Origin: Massilia sp. WG5
Lineage (GTDB): Bacteria > Pseudomonadota > Gammaproteobacteria > Burkholderiales > Burkholderiaceae_D
Direction of reading: 5' to 3'
Length of the DNA: 64,000 bases
Assembly (NCBI RefSeq): GCF_001412595.2
Contig: NZ_CP012640.2
Coordinates: forward strand, 806,001-870,000
Shown here: positions 8,548 through 16,953 of the stretch, one piece after another
How the letters are laid out: each line of letters begins with the position of its first letter
Position numbering within the stretch: the stretch's first letter is position 1
Program-made: the position numbers and the translations under genes
Notes under the pieces: generated by a model
The model's database searches: none
What the model was told of the DNA's origin: nothing
The model's input: the letters and a program-made list of their open reading frames with translations, nothing else

Positions 8548-9338
8548 ATGCGATGCACCTGGGCGCCTGGGACCTGCTGGCGGCCGCCCTCCTGATCCTG
8601 CTGGACGCCGCGCTGTCGCTCGCGCTGCGCCTCGGCGTGCACCGCCAGATCCTGGTCGCGGCGCTGCGGATGGTGGTGCAGCTGTCCATCGTCGGCCTGG
8701 TCCTGCGCGCCGTGTTCGCCAGCGCCTCGCCCGGCGCGACGGCCGCCGTGGTCGTGTTCATGGTCGCCGCCGCCGCGCGCGAAGTCGCGACCCGGCCGAA
8801 GCAGCGCCTGAAGCACCAGATGAATTACCAGATCAGCGCCGCGGTGGTGGCATGCGCCGGCTTCGCCACGGTCCTGCTGGCCCTGACCACGGCGGTGCGG
8901 CCCGACCCGTGGTACGCGCCGCGCTATGCGATCCCGCTGATGGGCATCGTGCTCGGCAGCGTGCTGAATGCGGCCTCGCTGGCGCTGGACGGCATCCTGG
9001 ACGGCGTGGTGCGCGAACGGGGACGCATCGAGGCCCGGCTCGCGCTCGGCACGCCCTTCCGCGAAGCGATCGGCCCGCTGGTCCGCAACGCCACCCGGCG
9101 CGGCATGATCCCGGTGGCGAACCAGATGTCGGCCGCCGGCATCATCACCCTGCCCGGCATCATGACCGGCCAGCTGCTGGCCGGGATGGACCCGATGGAA
9201 GCGGTGAAGTACCAGATCCTGCTGATGTTCCTGCTGGCCGGGGCCAGCGGCCTGGCCTCGGTGGGGGCGGCGCTGCTGGCGGTGCGGGCGCTGAGCGACG
9301 AACGCCAGCGCCTGCGGGTGGACCGCCTGCGCACCTAA
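8544..9338 (+). CDS. fetB: Iron export ABC transporter permease, FetB (YbbM) type
   Basis: The 264-residue membrane protein has about seven hydrophobic helices. UPF0014/FetB motifs include 'AALRMVVQLSIVGLVL' near the N-terminus and 'RNATRRGMIPVANQMSAAGIITLPGIMTGQ' in the coupling region, only partly quoted here as landmarks. The start ATG overlaps the fetA stop as ATGA. With FetA it should form an inner-membrane exporter of iron. Its last codon overlaps, tail to tail, the stop of the PYROXD2-like gene on the other strand. Confidence 0.88.
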   Translation: MNAMHLGAWDLLAAALLILLDAALSLALRLGVHRQILVAALRMVVQLSIVGLVLRAVFASASPGATAAVVVFMVAAAAREVATRPKQRLKHQMNYQISAAVVACAGFATVLLALTTAVRPDPWYAPRYAIPLMGIVLGSVLNAASLALDGILDGVVRERGRIEARLALGTPFREAIGPLVRNATRRGMIPVANQMSAAGIITLPGIMTGQLLAGMDPMEAVKYQILLMFLLAGASGLASVGAALLAVRALSDERQRLRVDRLRT

Positions 9339-10933
9339 GGGCGCTTCCTGAAGTCCCGCAGCACCTCGCGCGCCGCATTGTGCCCCGGGGCCCCGGTCAC
9401 GCCGCCGCCCGGATGCGCGCCCGCGCCGCAGGTGTAGAGGCCCGCCACCGGGCCGCGGTAGTCGGCGTGGCCCAGCATCGGCCGCGCGGCGAACAGCTGG
9501 TCGAGCCCGAGCGCGCCGTGGAAGATGTCGCCGCCGACCAGGCCGAAGCTACGCTCCAGGTCGAGGGGGCTCATGATCTGCCGGCCCAGCACCGCGCGCT
9601 TGAAATTCGGCGCGTAGCGGTCGACGGTGGCGATCATCAGGTCGGCCACTTCCTCGCGGTGCGCGTCCCAGCTGGCGCCGCCGGGCAGCGCCGGCGCCAC
9701 ATGCTGGCAGAACAGGCTGGCCACGTGCTGGCCCGGCGGCGCCAGCCCCGGGTCCAGGGTCGAGGGTATCAGGATCTCGACGATCGGTTCGCGCGCCCAG
9801 CCGTGCGCGCGGGCGTCGTGGTAGGCGCGTTCCATGTACTGCAGGCTGGGCGCGACGATGATGCCGCTGGCATGGTGCTCGGCGGCCTCCCTGCCGGGCA
9901 GGCAGCTGAAGTCGGGCAGTTCGGACAGGGCCACGTTCATGCGGAAGGTGCCGGAGCCGCAGCGCCAGGCCTGCATGCGGCGCAGGAAGTCGTCGGGCAG
10001 CGCGGCCGGATCCACCAGCCGGGTGTAGAGCAGGCGCGGATTCAGGTTCGACACCACCACGCGCGCATCCAGGCGCTCGCCTACCTCGGTGACGACGCCG
10101 GTGGCGCGGCCCTTGTCCAGCATGATCTCGGCCACCCTGCAGCCGGTGCGGATCTCGACACCGCGCGCCCGGGCCGACTTCGCCATCGCCTGCGTGATCG
10201 CGCCCATGCCGCCGATGGCATGGCCCCAGGCGCCCTTCTTGCCGTTCACCTCGCCGAACACGTGGTGCAGCAGCACGTAGGCGGAACCGGGCGTGTAGGG
10301 GCTGGCGTAATTGCCGACCACGCTGTCGAAGCCGTAGGCCGCCTTGATCGGCGCGCTCTCGAACCAGCCATCCAGCACATCGCCGGCCGACTTGGTGAAC
10401 AGGTCGAGCAGCTCGCGCTGGGCCGCCAGCGGCAGCCGCGCGACGCGCTTGCCGATCCGGCCGGCCTTGAGCAGTTCGGGCAGGATGTCGAACCAGCCGC
10501 CCTGCGCGCGGTTGGGCGGGGTCTGCAGCACCAGTTCGCGCAGCAGGTCGGCGGCGGCGTCCAGGTGCGCCGCATAGTCGTCGAGCCGCGCGGCGTCGCG
10601 GCAGGAGAACTTCGCCACCTCGAGGGCGGTCCGGCCGGCGCCGAGCTTCAGGTAGCGGCCATCGTCGAGCGGCAGGAAGTTCGCCAGCGGCCGCTCGACC
10701 ACGCGCAGCCCGTGCGCGGCCAGGTCCATCTCGCGGATCACCTTGGGGTTCAGCAGGGACACCGTGTAGGCGGCGACCGAGTTGCGAAAGCCCGGGTGGA
10801 ATTCCTCCGTCACCGCCGCGCCGCCGACCACGCCGCGCTGCTCCAGCACCGTCACCTTCAGCCCGGCGCGGGCCAGGTAAAAGGCGCACACCAGGCCGTT
10901 ATGGCCGCCGCCGACAATGATCGCATCGCGCAT
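9335..10933 (-). CDS. FAD-dependent NAD(P)/phytoene-dehydrogenase-like oxidoreductase (PYROXD2 type)
   Basis: The 532-residue flavoprotein opens with a dinucleotide-binding motif (IIVGGGHNGLVCAFYLA, residues 5-21) followed by 'VLEQRGVVGGAA'. The C-terminal FAD-closing segment is 'GLYTCGAGAHPGGGVTGAPGHNAA'. Length and motifs fit the COG1233/PYROXD2 group, related to carotenoid desaturases. No carotenoid genes are nearby, so the substrate is unknown. The RBS GGGGAGA lies ahead of the start at 10933. The gene is monocistronic and overlaps fetB at its stop. Confidence 0.82.
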   Translation of the reverse strand: MRDAIIVGGGHNGLVCAFYLARAGLKVTVLEQRGVVGGAAVTEEFHPGFRNSVAAYTVSLLNPKVIREMDLAAHGLRVVERPLANFLPLDDGRYLKLGAGRTALEVAKFSCRDAARLDDYAAHLDAAADLLRELVLQTPPNRAQGGWFDILPELLKAGRIGKRVARLPLAAQRELLDLFTKSAGDVLDGWFESAPIKAAYGFDSVVGNYASPYTPGSAYVLLHHVFGEVNGKKGAWGHAIGGMGAITQAMAKSARARGVEIRTGCRVAEIMLDKGRATGVVTEVGERLDARVVVSNLNPRLLYTRLVDPAALPDDFLRRMQAWRCGSGTFRMNVALSELPDFSCLPGREAAEHHASGIIVAPSLQYMERAYHDARAHGWAREPIVEILIPSTLDPGLAPPGQHVASLFCQHVAPALPGGASWDAHREEVADLMIATVDRYAPNFKRAVLGRQIMSPLDLERSFGLVGGDIFHGALGLDQLFAARPMLGHADYRGPVAGLYTCGAGAHPGGGVTGAPGHNAAREVLRDFRKRP

Positions 10934-11092
10934 GCATGTCTCCCCGGTTGAACACGAGCATTGTGAACCGCTGCGCCGGAAAATGCACCTGAATAGACGG
11001 CCGGCACCAGGCCCGTCAAGTTTGCGTGAAGTCGCCCGTGCGGCCCTCCGCGCGCGTTATCCTTGGCGCATGACAAACGCTTCGACACCCGC

Positions 11093-11755
11093 ATGCCGGC
11101 CCTGATCGACTGGGTGCTGCACCTCGACGCCCATCTCGGCGTACTGGCGGCGAGCCACGGCACCCTGGTCTACGCGGTGCTGTTCGCGGTCATCTTCATC
11201 GAGACCGGGGTCGTGATCCTGCCTTTCCTGCCCGGCGACTCGCTGCTGTTCGTGGCCGGCGCCATGGCGGCCCAGGGCAGCTTCAGCTGGTTCGTGCTCG
11301 CCCCGCTGCTGATCGCGGCGGCCATCGCGGGCGATGCGATGAACTATGCGGCGGGCGCCCTGATGCAAAGGAAGATGGCGGACGGCCACCGGCCGCGCTT
11401 CATCAAGCAGGAATATTTGACGCGCACAGAGGACTTCTTCGATCGTCACGGCCGCAAGACCATCGTGCTGGCCCGTTTCGTCCCGGTGGTGCGCACCTTC
11501 GCGCCCTTCGTGGCCGCGCTCGGGCACATGCCCTTCCCCAGCTTCCTGGCCTACAACGCGGTCGGCGGCGCCGCCTGGGTGGCCGCGCTGCTGGCCGCCG
11601 GCTATGCCTTCGGCAACTTGCCCTGGGTGGGCGAGCACCTGACGCTGGTCATGCTCGGCATCGTCGCGCTGTCGATCCTGCCCGGCGTGATCGGCTGGCT
11701 CAAGGAGCGCCGCAACAAGGACACGCCCGCGAAAACCATCGGGGACAAGGCATGA
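11093..11755 (+). CDS. DedA family membrane protein
   Basis: The 220-residue product has the DedA/SNARE-associated pattern: 'VIFIETGVVILPFLPGDSLLF' near the N-terminus and 'RFVPVVRTFAPFVAALGHMPF', carrying the conserved Arg and Pro of the re-entrant loop region, in the second half. DedA proteins are inner-membrane transporters, some flipping undecaprenyl phosphate or other lipids and supporting membrane potential. ATG 11093 gives the family N-terminus; a TTG at 11063 would add ten residues. Neither has a strong ribosome site. The stop overlaps the next start (ATGA), so it is coupled to the DUF347 protein. Confidence 0.88.
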   Translation: MPALIDWVLHLDAHLGVLAASHGTLVYAVLFAVIFIETGVVILPFLPGDSLLFVAGAMAAQGSFSWFVLAPLLIAAAIAGDAMNYAAGALMQRKMADGHRPRFIKQEYLTRTEDFFDRHGRKTIVLARFVPVVRTFAPFVAALGHMPFPSFLAYNAVGGAAWVAALLAAGYAFGNLPWVGEHLTLVMLGIVALSILPGVIGWLKERRNKDTPAKTIGDKA

Positions 11756-12549
11756 GCAGGAATCAGGGAGCCGAAGCCGCGAGCGCGGCGCAGGCGCTCG
11801 GCAAGGTGCCCGCGGTGACGCTCGGCTTCTGGCTGATCAAGATCGCGGCCACCACGCTGGGCGAAACGGCCGGCGACGCGCTCACGATGTCGCTGGGCCT
11901 CGGCTACCTGGTCGGCACCCTGGTCCTCGCCGCGCTGCTCCTCTGCGCGCTGGGCCTGCAGCTGCGCGCGCAGCGCTTCCACCCCATGCTGTTCTGGATC
12001 GTCATCGTGGCTACCACCACGGTCGGCACCACGCTGGCCGATTTCTGCGACCGCTCGCTCGGCATCGGCTACCTGGGTGGCTCGGCGCTGCTGGCGGCGC
12101 TGCTGGGGGCATCCCTGCTGGCCTGGCACCGGACGTTGGGCAGCGTCTCGGTCCAGCGCCTGGATACCCGCAGCGCCGAGATCTTCTACTGGGTCACGAT
12201 CCTGTTCTCGCAGACGCTCGGCACCGCGCTGGGCGACTGGGTGGCCGATCCCGACAGCGGCTGGGGCCTGGGCTACGAAGGCGGGGCGCTGCTGTTCGCG
12301 GCCGGCCTCGCCGTCGTCGTCGCCCTGTATTACTGGTCGCGCGTGTCGCACACGGTCCTGTTCTGGGCCGCCTTCGTCCTCACCCGCCCGCTCGGCGCGA
12401 CCGTCGGCGACTTCCTCGACAAGCCGATCGCGAGCGGCGGCCTGGCGCTGAACCGCTTTTCGGCATCGGCGGCCCTGGTCGCCTGCATGCTGGCGCTCAT
12501 CCTCCTGTTGCCGCAGCGGGCCGAACGGGTCGCGGGGCCGCCCGCGTGA
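11752..12549 (+). CDS. Four-repeat DUF347 membrane protein
   Basis: The 265-residue product contains four repeats, each about two hydrophobic helices, marked by a (T/P)-(L/V)-G-x-x-x-(G/A)-D core: 'TLGETAGD', 'TVGTTLAD', 'TLGTALGD' and 'PLGATVGD'. Three of them precede a Gly-Tyr-rich helix start such as 'LGLGYL' or 'LGIGYLGG'. This is the arrangement described for the DUF347/COG4705 family, for which I know no settled function. The regularly placed acidic and Thr residues in membrane helices suggest an ion or small-solute path (inference). It is translationally coupled to the dedA-like gene. Confidence 0.75.
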   Translation: MSRNQGAEAASAAQALGKVPAVTLGFWLIKIAATTLGETAGDALTMSLGLGYLVGTLVLAALLLCALGLQLRAQRFHPMLFWIVIVATTTVGTTLADFCDRSLGIGYLGGSALLAALLGASLLAWHRTLGSVSVQRLDTRSAEIFYWVTILFSQTLGTALGDWVADPDSGWGLGYEGGALLFAAGLAVVVALYYWSRVSHTVLFWAAFVLTRPLGATVGDFLDKPIASGGLALNRFSASAALVACMLALILLLPQRAERVAGPPA

Positions 12550-12609
12550 GCGGCAGAGTGACGGCCAGGCGCGAGCCGGGTCGAGCGGGATCGGAGGCCC
12601 GGCCTTGGC

Positions 12610-12714
12610 GGCTTCACGCTGATGGAGTATGCACGCGGTGGGAAGGTGATGCTCAAGACGGCCAAGGGTCCACTGCTGCTGGACACGGCCCGGCCCGAGC
12701 TGGCGGCGGCATGA
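12610..12714 (+). pseudogene. Remnant: 3' end of an mdcG-like gene (malonate decarboxylase locus)
   Basis: A frame ending at the TGA of 12712-12714 reads 'FTLMEYARGGKVMLKTAKG' and continues 'PLLLDTARPELAAA'. It has no start codon close upstream that would make a complete gene. The segment resembles the C-terminus of MdcG (phosphoribosyl-dephospho-CoA transferase of malonate decarboxylase). The clearer evidence is positional: its stop overlaps, as ATGA, a start that encodes the unmistakable MdcH N-terminus, the usual mdcG-mdcH order. The body of the gene is absent upstream, where the DUF347 gene ends at 12549. Confidence 0.5.
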
Positions 12715-12776
12715 GCGTCCTGTTCACCTTCCCCGGCCAAGGTGCGCAAAAGCCGGGCATGCTGCACGCGATGTAG
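12711..12776 (+). pseudogene. mdcH: Remnant: 5' end of mdcH (malonyl-CoA:ACP transacylase, malonate decarboxylase epsilon)
   Basis: ATG 12711 opens 21 codons encoding MSVLFTFPGQGAQKPGMLHA plus Met, then TAG at 12774. FPGQGAQ near the N-terminus is the hallmark of FabD/MdcH acyltransferases, and 'RPGMLHAL'-like sequence follows it in MdcH. The roughly 300-residue remainder is missing: a DUF1272 gene begins on the other strand at 12800. This is the relic of an mdc operon deletion that joined the mdcG end and mdcH start to unrelated DNA. Confidence 0.6.
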
Positions 12777-12799
12777 GTGCGCCGGGCCGGGGCCGGGTC

Positions 12800-13048
12800 C
12801 TAGGCCGCCTGTTTGCAGCCGCCCTGCTTCAATACCCGCTCGGTGGACGCCGGATTGTTCGCCAGCTTGTCCTGGGGTCGCCTGGGGCGCACAACGAACT
12901 CGCCGCCGCAATTCGGGCACTTGTCCTTCAATACGTTCGTCACGCAATCCGCACAGAAGGTGCATTCGAAGGAACAGATCCGGGCCTCGGTCGATTCCGG
13001 CGGCAGGTCCTTGTCGCAGCACTCGCAATTCGGGCGTAGTTGAAGCAT
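12800..13048 (-). CDS. DUF1272 small zinc-ribbon-like protein
   Basis: The 82-residue product has nine cysteines arranged as pairs: Cys8, 10, 11; Cys25, 29; Cys32, 35; Cys44, 47. The core 'CSFECTFCADC' is typical of DUF1272, a small family thought to bind zinc. The C-terminus is basic and Gln/Asn-rich. The function is unknown. It begins four bases after the stop of the MBL-fold gene on the same strand, so they are probably one operon. Confidence 0.88.
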   Translation of the reverse strand: MLQLRPNCECCDKDLPPESTEARICSFECTFCADCVTNVLKDKCPNCGGEFVVRPRRPQDKLANNPASTERVLKQGGCKQAA

Positions 13049-13052
13049 GTTT

Positions 13053-14432
13053 TTACTCCTGGTCTGGTTGAACGGCAGGTTGCGGCCGGTCCAGCAGGCG
13101 CCGCAGTTGCGCCGCCTGGTAGGCCCCGAAGGTATCGCCGAACAGGCAGCGGATCAGCGGGTCGTCGACCACGTCGGCGTCCTGCAGCTCGCGCTCGGTC
13201 CCGGCGTCGAACACGGCGTCGTTGATCCGCATGTACATCGAGGTCAGCGACTCGCCCAGTTCCAGCGCCGCATACAGCTTGGCCGCCGGGATCTCGGTGG
13301 TCCAGCCCGGCGGCGCCGATCCCGCGTCGGGAAAGGCGTCGCCGCCGCCGTCGAGACGATAGCGGAAGCGGGCCGCCTGCCCCTCGTGGTCGTAGACCGA
13401 CAGCTGCCAGATGCGGGTCCGGTCGAAATAGTCCGAGGCGGCGTCAAGCCCGCCGTATTTTTCTATGATGCCGTGGCGGCAGAATTCCATGACCCGTGCC
13501 TGCTGCCCCTCGGTCAGCGGCGCGAAGCGGCGCGCAATCTCCGCTGTCGGCGGCGCGGCGCTATTGCCTTCGTAGACATAATCGACATCCTGCCCGCCGA
13601 CCGGCACGACCCAGTCCAGCGGCGCCGCCGGCTGCAGCGAGTCCGCATCCAGCCGCACCGAGACCGAGGGATCGAGACGCACCACCTGCACCCGGGGCAG
13701 CGCCGCCCTCACTTCGCGCGCGAACATCGCATACGAGATCGGGAAGAAGGCCCGGTTATACCAGGACCACGGTTCCAGTTTGAACTGGCAGGAACTCGGC
13801 ACCACGTAGCGCGGCGCGAGCGCGCGCAGCTGGGGAATCCATTCCTCGGGCAGCGCGGGCGGGGCCGCGGGCGCGCGCGACGGCGCCAGCACTTCGAGCT
13901 CGCGCATGGTCTGGAAGGGCCACAGCAGCATGTCCCAGGGGCCCTCGCCGACCAGCCTGGCGAGCGCGTCCTCGTCGATCCAGGAATCGACCACGTTCAG
14001 CACGTTCAGCCCGGCGGCCTGCACCTGGAACATCGAGTCGACCTCGGCATCCATGGCTTCGCGCGGCGTCACGCGGAAAGCGCCGACCTCGACCGGCTGG
14101 TTCAACTGCAGGGCATGCACCCGGCTGAAGCCGAGCTGGCGCACCATGTCGAACAGCTCCTCGAACAGGCAGTAGATGTACAGCGGCGTGGCGCGGTCCA
14201 GCAGGTCGAGGCTCTCGAGCGAGCAGTGGTCGTCGTGGAAGTGGGAGATGAACACCGCGTCGAAGCGCTGGCGCCGGATCGCATCGCGGTCGAAGCGCAG
14301 GTCGGGAAAGGCGTGGCAGTTGCGGCTGAAGGGATTCTCGAAGATGGAGTCGAAGGCGATGCGCGTGCCTTCGCAGTCGAATACATAGCCGGCGTGGAGG
14401 ATGCGGGAAATGGTCAGCGATGGGCGATTCAT
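13053..14432 (-). CDS. MBL-fold metallo-hydrolase
   Basis: The 459-residue product begins with a beta-lactamase-like fold: 'RILHAGYVFDCEGTRIAFDS' and the metal motif SHFHDDH at about residues 63-69. The long C-terminal half, with 'YVVPSSCQFKLEPWSWYN' and a tail rich in charged helices, is not a domain I can name. Members of this group act on phosphoesters, lactones or thioesters with two metal ions; the substrate here is unknown. The gene diverges from the small hypothetical at 14500 and leads into DUF1272. Confidence 0.75.
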   Translation of the reverse strand: MNRPSLTISRILHAGYVFDCEGTRIAFDSIFENPFSRNCHAFPDLRFDRDAIRRQRFDAVFISHFHDDHCSLESLDLLDRATPLYIYCLFEELFDMVRQLGFSRVHALQLNQPVEVGAFRVTPREAMDAEVDSMFQVQAAGLNVLNVVDSWIDEDALARLVGEGPWDMLLWPFQTMRELEVLAPSRAPAAPPALPEEWIPQLRALAPRYVVPSSCQFKLEPWSWYNRAFFPISYAMFAREVRAALPRVQVVRLDPSVSVRLDADSLQPAAPLDWVVPVGGQDVDYVYEGNSAAPPTAEIARRFAPLTEGQQARVMEFCRHGIIEKYGGLDAASDYFDRTRIWQLSVYDHEGQAARFRYRLDGGGDAFPDAGSAPPGWTTEIPAAKLYAALELGESLTSMYMRINDAVFDAGTERELQDADVVDDPLIRCLFGDTFGAYQAAQLRRLLDRPQPAVQPDQE

Positions 14433-14499
14433 GCCCGCATCCTAACATCTGGCGCCCAGACGTGACAAAATCGGGGCTTTCCCAACACAGGCGGCGTAC

Positions 14500-14901
14500 A
14501 TGGCGGAACAGCACCCACTCACCTTCGACGAACTGATGGCGCTGGCGCGCGCATCCGCCAGCGTGGCGCGCGCCTGCTCGTGCGCGATCGACACCTATCG
14601 CGAATGGACCCGCGTCCCGGCCGGTTTCCCGCAGGCGCAGATGCGCCCGGCCGGCACCCTGGTGGCCGATCCGTATGCCGATCCCACCTATGCCGAATAC
14701 CATCCCGGCGGCACCGGCTACTGGTCGCCCGACGCGCCGATCGCGCCGCGCTGGTTTCCCACCAACCGCTGCACGGTCCAGCAATGTGCCGTGTGCGGGC
14801 GCGCCGCGCTGACTTATGTCGAGGCGGGCGGCTACTATGTCGAGCCGCGCATCCGGGCGCTCGACCCGAGGCTGCTGGTGGATGCGCCGCTCACGGAATA
14901 A
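14500..14901 (+). CDS. Hypothetical protein with CxxC motif
   Basis: The 133-residue product is not recognised. It is soluble, Pro/Tyr-rich in the middle ('DPYADPTYAEYHPGG') and has a possible zinc knuckle 'CTVQQCAVCG' near residue 90. Codon use resembles the neighbours, and its length without stops in this frame fits a real gene. It diverges from the MBL-fold gene and converges on the MFS gene with four bases between stops. Confidence 0.6.
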   Translation: MAEQHPLTFDELMALARASASVARACSCAIDTYREWTRVPAGFPQAQMRPAGTLVADPYADPTYAEYHPGGTGYWSPDAPIAPRWFPTNRCTVQQCAVCGRAALTYVEAGGYYVEPRIRALDPRLLVDAPLTE

Positions 14902-14904
14902 GGC

Positions 14905-16221
14905 TTATTCGAGGGCGCGGTTGCGGGATTCGAGATCCACACACAGGATCGCCACCGCGCCGAGCGCCAGGAAGGCCGCCAGCATGGCCAGCGCCAGCGT
15001 GAAATGGGCCGCCATCACGGGCGCCACGATGGACGGCGCGAACAGGCCGCCGAAGCGGGCGACGGCGCCCGCCGTGCCCATCCCGCTGGCGCGCAGGTCG
15101 GTCGGATAGACCTCCGGCGTGAAGGCATACAGCGCCGCCCAGGTGCCGAGCAGCGCAAAACTCATCAGCAGCGTCGATCCGACCACCAGCCAGGTGGCGC
15201 TGCCGAGGCCGTAGAACATGCAGCCGGCCGCGCTCAGGAGCAGGAAGCCGACCAGCGTCGGCTTGCGCCCCCAGCGCTCCACCCCGTAGGCCGACAGCGC
15301 GTAGCCGGGCAACTGCACCAGGGCCAGCAGGATCAGGAACTCCTGCCCGCGCATGAAGCCGAAGCCTTCGGCGCCGAGCTTGAGCGGCAGGTAGACGAAC
15401 ACGCCATAGTAGGCGATCGAGATCAGCGCCCAGGCCGCGAACAGGGCCAGGCTCCGGCGCCGCAGTCCGCGTGAAAACAGGGACAGCAGCGAGGTCTTCG
15501 CCGGGCTCTCGGTGCGCAGCATCGGGATGCTCACCGTGCGGCCGTTCTCCCTGGCGACGCGCTCCAGCACTGCGCGCGCGCGCTCCGGCATGCCGCTGCG
15601 GTTCAGGTACATCGGCGACTCGGGCACATACAGCCGCAGGACCACGCCCACCAGCGCCGGGATGCCGGTGGCGAAGAAGATCGCGCGCCAGGCGTCGTCG
15701 CCCCAGCGCACGGCCAGCAGGGCCAGCACCGCCAGCAGGATGGTGCCGACCGCCCAGAAGGATTCGAGCAGCACCAGCCAGCGCCCGCGCCGGTCGCTCG
15801 GCAGGAACTCGGCCATCATGGTGTAATCCACCGGCAGCGTGCCGCCGACGCCGATCCCGGTCAGGAAGCGCAGCGCGAGCAGCCAGCTGAAGTCCGGCGC
15901 GAAGCTCGAGGCAACGCCGAAGCAGGCGTCGACCACCACCGCCGCCATCAGCACCGGCCGGCGCCCGATCCGGTCCGCCAGGCGGCCGAAGGCGAAGGCG
16001 CCGATCAGCATCCCGACGAAGAACACGGTGCCGGTTTCCAGCGCGCGCGGCATGACGATGCCGAAGGTCTTCGCGATCGACGGCGCGCTGAAGCCGATCG
16101 ACAGGACCTGCATGGCGTCGGCCATCCAGACGAGCCCGAAGATGAGGAACAGGCGATACTGGAACTTGCCGACGCCTGCCGTCTGAATGCCCTGCTCCAC
16201 GGTCGCGCTGAGGGTAGCCAT
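14905..16221 (-). CDS. MFS transporter (metabolite:H+ symporter type)
   Basis: The 438-residue product has 12 predicted helices. MFS signatures are 'GRLADRIGRRPVLM' between TM2 and TM3, 'PVDYTMMAEFLPSDRRGRW' after TM4, and 'AFTPEVYPTDLRASGMG' in the C-half, the last typical of the SV2/organic-acid branch. It probably takes up an organic acid or cofactor precursor. The start at 16221 lies just behind a 7+7 bp palindrome at 16238-16255 that may be an operator. Confidence 0.82.
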   Translation of the reverse strand: MATLSATVEQGIQTAGVGKFQYRLFLIFGLVWMADAMQVLSIGFSAPSIAKTFGIVMPRALETGTVFFVGMLIGAFAFGRLADRIGRRPVLMAAVVVDACFGVASSFAPDFSWLLALRFLTGIGVGGTLPVDYTMMAEFLPSDRRGRWLVLLESFWAVGTILLAVLALLAVRWGDDAWRAIFFATGIPALVGVVLRLYVPESPMYLNRSGMPERARAVLERVARENGRTVSIPMLRTESPAKTSLLSLFSRGLRRRSLALFAAWALISIAYYGVFVYLPLKLGAEGFGFMRGQEFLILLALVQLPGYALSAYGVERWGRKPTLVGFLLLSAAGCMFYGLGSATWLVVGSTLLMSFALLGTWAALYAFTPEVYPTDLRASGMGTAGAVARFGGLFAPSIVAPVMAAHFTLALAMLAAFLALGAVAILCVDLESRNRALE

Positions 16222-16237
16222 CGTGTTTTCCTTCGCA

Positions 16238-16255
16238 ATTCACACTGTTGTGAAT
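16238..16255. promoter_or_regulatory. Palindrome upstream of the MFS gene, candidate operator
   Basis: ATTCACA-ctgt-TGTGAAT: perfect 7-bp arms and a 4-bp spacer, 17 bp ahead of the MFS start codon on the minus strand. The position is right for a repressor site overlapping the promoter or leader. The regulator is not identified. Confidence 0.45.
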
Positions 16256-16307
16256 GCTATTTTGCCGCAAGGATCAGATTGATACCGTGCATTGGAAAAC
16301 AGAGGCG

Positions 16308-16330
16308 AAAAAAATCCCGCGCGGGCGGGA
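16308..16330 (-). terminator. Candidate intrinsic terminator downstream of the SYLF lipoprotein gene
   Basis: Read on the minus strand: arms TCCCGC/GCGGGA with a 4-base loop, followed by seven T. It lies 57 bp after the SYLF stop and before the MFS start. Confidence 0.55.
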
Positions 16331-16386
16331 GCATCGAACCAGCGTAATTTAGCGATTTACGGGTTTGCCAGGTCAGGGAGATCGAC

Positions 16387-16953
16387 TTATTGCGGCTCAT
16401 CGAACCTGACAATCCTCTGCCCCTGCAAGCCGATCCCTGCCATGAGACCCTGCTGGCCGAACAGAAAAGCATAGACGTCGGACTTCAAGGTGGTCGTGGT
16501 CAGCGATTTGGCCATGCCTGCATCCACGACCACCACGCTCGGCCCGGAGCCCACCGACAAGCCGGCGCCGCTGGTGAGCTCGGTGATGGCCGAGTCGGTC
16601 AAGAGAAACAAGGCCTCGGAGAATGTCTGGGCGCCGGCCTGCAAGCCATACGACACGGCACGCGCCCTGTAATAGCCGAGGACCCTGCCGTCCGGAGAAA
16701 ACATCACCCCTTTTCCGCCTTCCGCACCAATGATCAGGCCGGCCTTGGTAATGTCGGGAAATACGATGACGGCTTTCGCCCGGGGCTGGAGCGCGTGCGC
16801 CGCCGGCGTGCTGCCAACCAGTTGTTGTAGGGCCGCTTGCGCCTGCGCGACCAACTGCGGGTCGCCGCCATTTGCGACAGTCGGGTTCGTTGAGCAGGCC
16901 ACGATCAACAGAACGACGGGAATCATGAGAATACGCCGAATGTAGGTGATCAT
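16387..16953 (-). CDS. SYLF-domain lipoprotein
   Basis: The 188-residue product starts at ATG 16953 with GGAG about 8 bases upstream. The N-terminus is a lipoprotein signal: a hydrophobic run ending 'LLIVACS', with the lipobox Cys at about residue 20. The mature part carries SYLF features ('RAKAVIVFPDITKAGLIIGAE', 'GLQAGAQTFSEALFLL', 'GAGLSVGSGPS'). It is probably anchored in the periplasmic face of the outer or inner membrane. A longer frame upstream lacks support. It is paralogous in domain to the exported protein at 293-1027. Confidence 0.88.
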   Translation of the reverse strand: MITYIRRILMIPVVLLIVACSTNPTVANGGDPQLVAQAQAALQQLVGSTPAAHALQPRAKAVIVFPDITKAGLIIGAEGGKGVMFSPDGRVLGYYRARAVSYGLQAGAQTFSEALFLLTDSAITELTSGAGLSVGSGPSVVVVDAGMAKSLTTTTLKSDVYAFLFGQQGLMAGIGLQGQRIVRFDEPQ

